A DNA stretch of 64,000 bases, taken from NCBI GenBank assembly GCA_032173965.1, contig CM063294.1, positions 5,750,452 through 5,814,451 of the forward strand, read 5' to 3'. The DNA is from Sitta carolinensis. Lineage: Eukaryota; Chordata; Aves; Passeriformes; Sittidae. The notes beneath the pieces are model-generated. The model worked only from the letters and a program-made list of their open reading frames with translations, did no database searches and was not told the DNA's origin. Position numbers and translations under genes: made by a program. Positions 63,961-64,000 of this stretch are shown piece by piece. The first letter of the stretch is position 1; each line of letters opens with the position of its first letter.

Positions 63961-64000
63961 CTTTAGCTTGAAGCAGAGTTCTTCAACTATCATTTTCATA
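63961..64000 (-). other. Possible partial exon at window edge, minus strand
   Basis: The minus strand enters from beyond the window, runs open for at least 13 codons (MKMIVEELCFKLK), and ends at AAG|GTAATT in phase 0. The upstream acceptor is outside the window, so it cannot be judged. Phase is compatible with the 62,059 candidate. Confidence 0.15.

Larger units (their letters stand above)
50786..64000. other. Unique DNA holding minus-strand exon candidates
   Basis: Single-copy AT-rich sequence with A-rich tracts (51,764-51,799, 60,757-60,802 and 62,941-63,053) and two hairpins (56,591-56,616 and 57,248-57,275). GC-richer patches occur at 55,300-55,450, 56,240-56,490 and 57,630-57,780. The exon-like segments listed separately are the only hints of a gene. 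Confidence 0.5.

Noticed and set aside
1..64000. tRNA, rRNA, CRISPR, bacterial operons or an intact viral gene set
   Set aside because: Reading both strands showed no tRNA-like cloverleaf with A/B boxes, no regularly spaced repeat-spacer array, no tightly packed long ORFs, and no retroviral coding region beside the LTR-like segment.

Overview
This window looks like a stretch of avian nuclear DNA, probably from a songbird. It is AT-rich, intron-poor in recognisable exons and low in interspersed repeats. The organism call rests on a CR1 retrotransposon fragment with the bird-type 3' end (10,897-11,420), an older CR1 relic (14,401-14,855), a short solo-LTR-like element, and many A/C-only low-complexity tracts. 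Nothing bacterial, viral or organellar was seen, and I found no tRNA, rRNA or CRISPR array. No complete protein-coding gene could be recognised. The window is best read as intergenic DNA or as the long introns of a large gene.

Layout. From 1 to 10.9 kb is mostly unique AT-rich DNA with a 36-bp tandem duplication and an adjoining hairpin. CR1 remnants lie at 10.9-11.4 kb and 14.4-14.9 kb, both on the minus strand. The dominant structure is a GC-rich minisatellite at 20.49-22.72 kb, with about 38 units of 50 or 51 bp. Its first unit is cut off from the other 37 by a 298-bp LTR-like insertion flanked by a 6-bp direct repeat. Because the unit has no stop codon in most phases and 50 is not a multiple of 3, all three plus-strand frames stay open for very long stretches. 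Those ORFs are repeat artefacts. From 22.7 to 40 kb is unique DNA with two stretches that resemble conserved non-coding elements. A single CpG-island-like block lies at 40.52-41.05 kb. An ancient amniote retroposon relic sits at 50.68-50.79 kb.

Possible gene. On the minus strand, several short open segments are bounded by consensus-like splice sites: 63,961 to the window edge, 62,059-62,094, 55,882-56,013, 51,687-51,727, 43,859-44,135 and 23,605-23,649. The 132-nt segment at 55.9 kb and the 41-nt segment at 51.7 kb join in phase. They could be small exons of one minus-strand gene with multi-kilobase introns, but I cannot name the protein. Equally tidy chance exons can be found elsewhere in the window, so this stays a hypothesis.

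Other structural signals are three plus-strand G-quadruplex motifs (19.38, 37.06 and 42.86 kb), long G and C homopolymers, and several perfect or near-perfect short inverted repeats.
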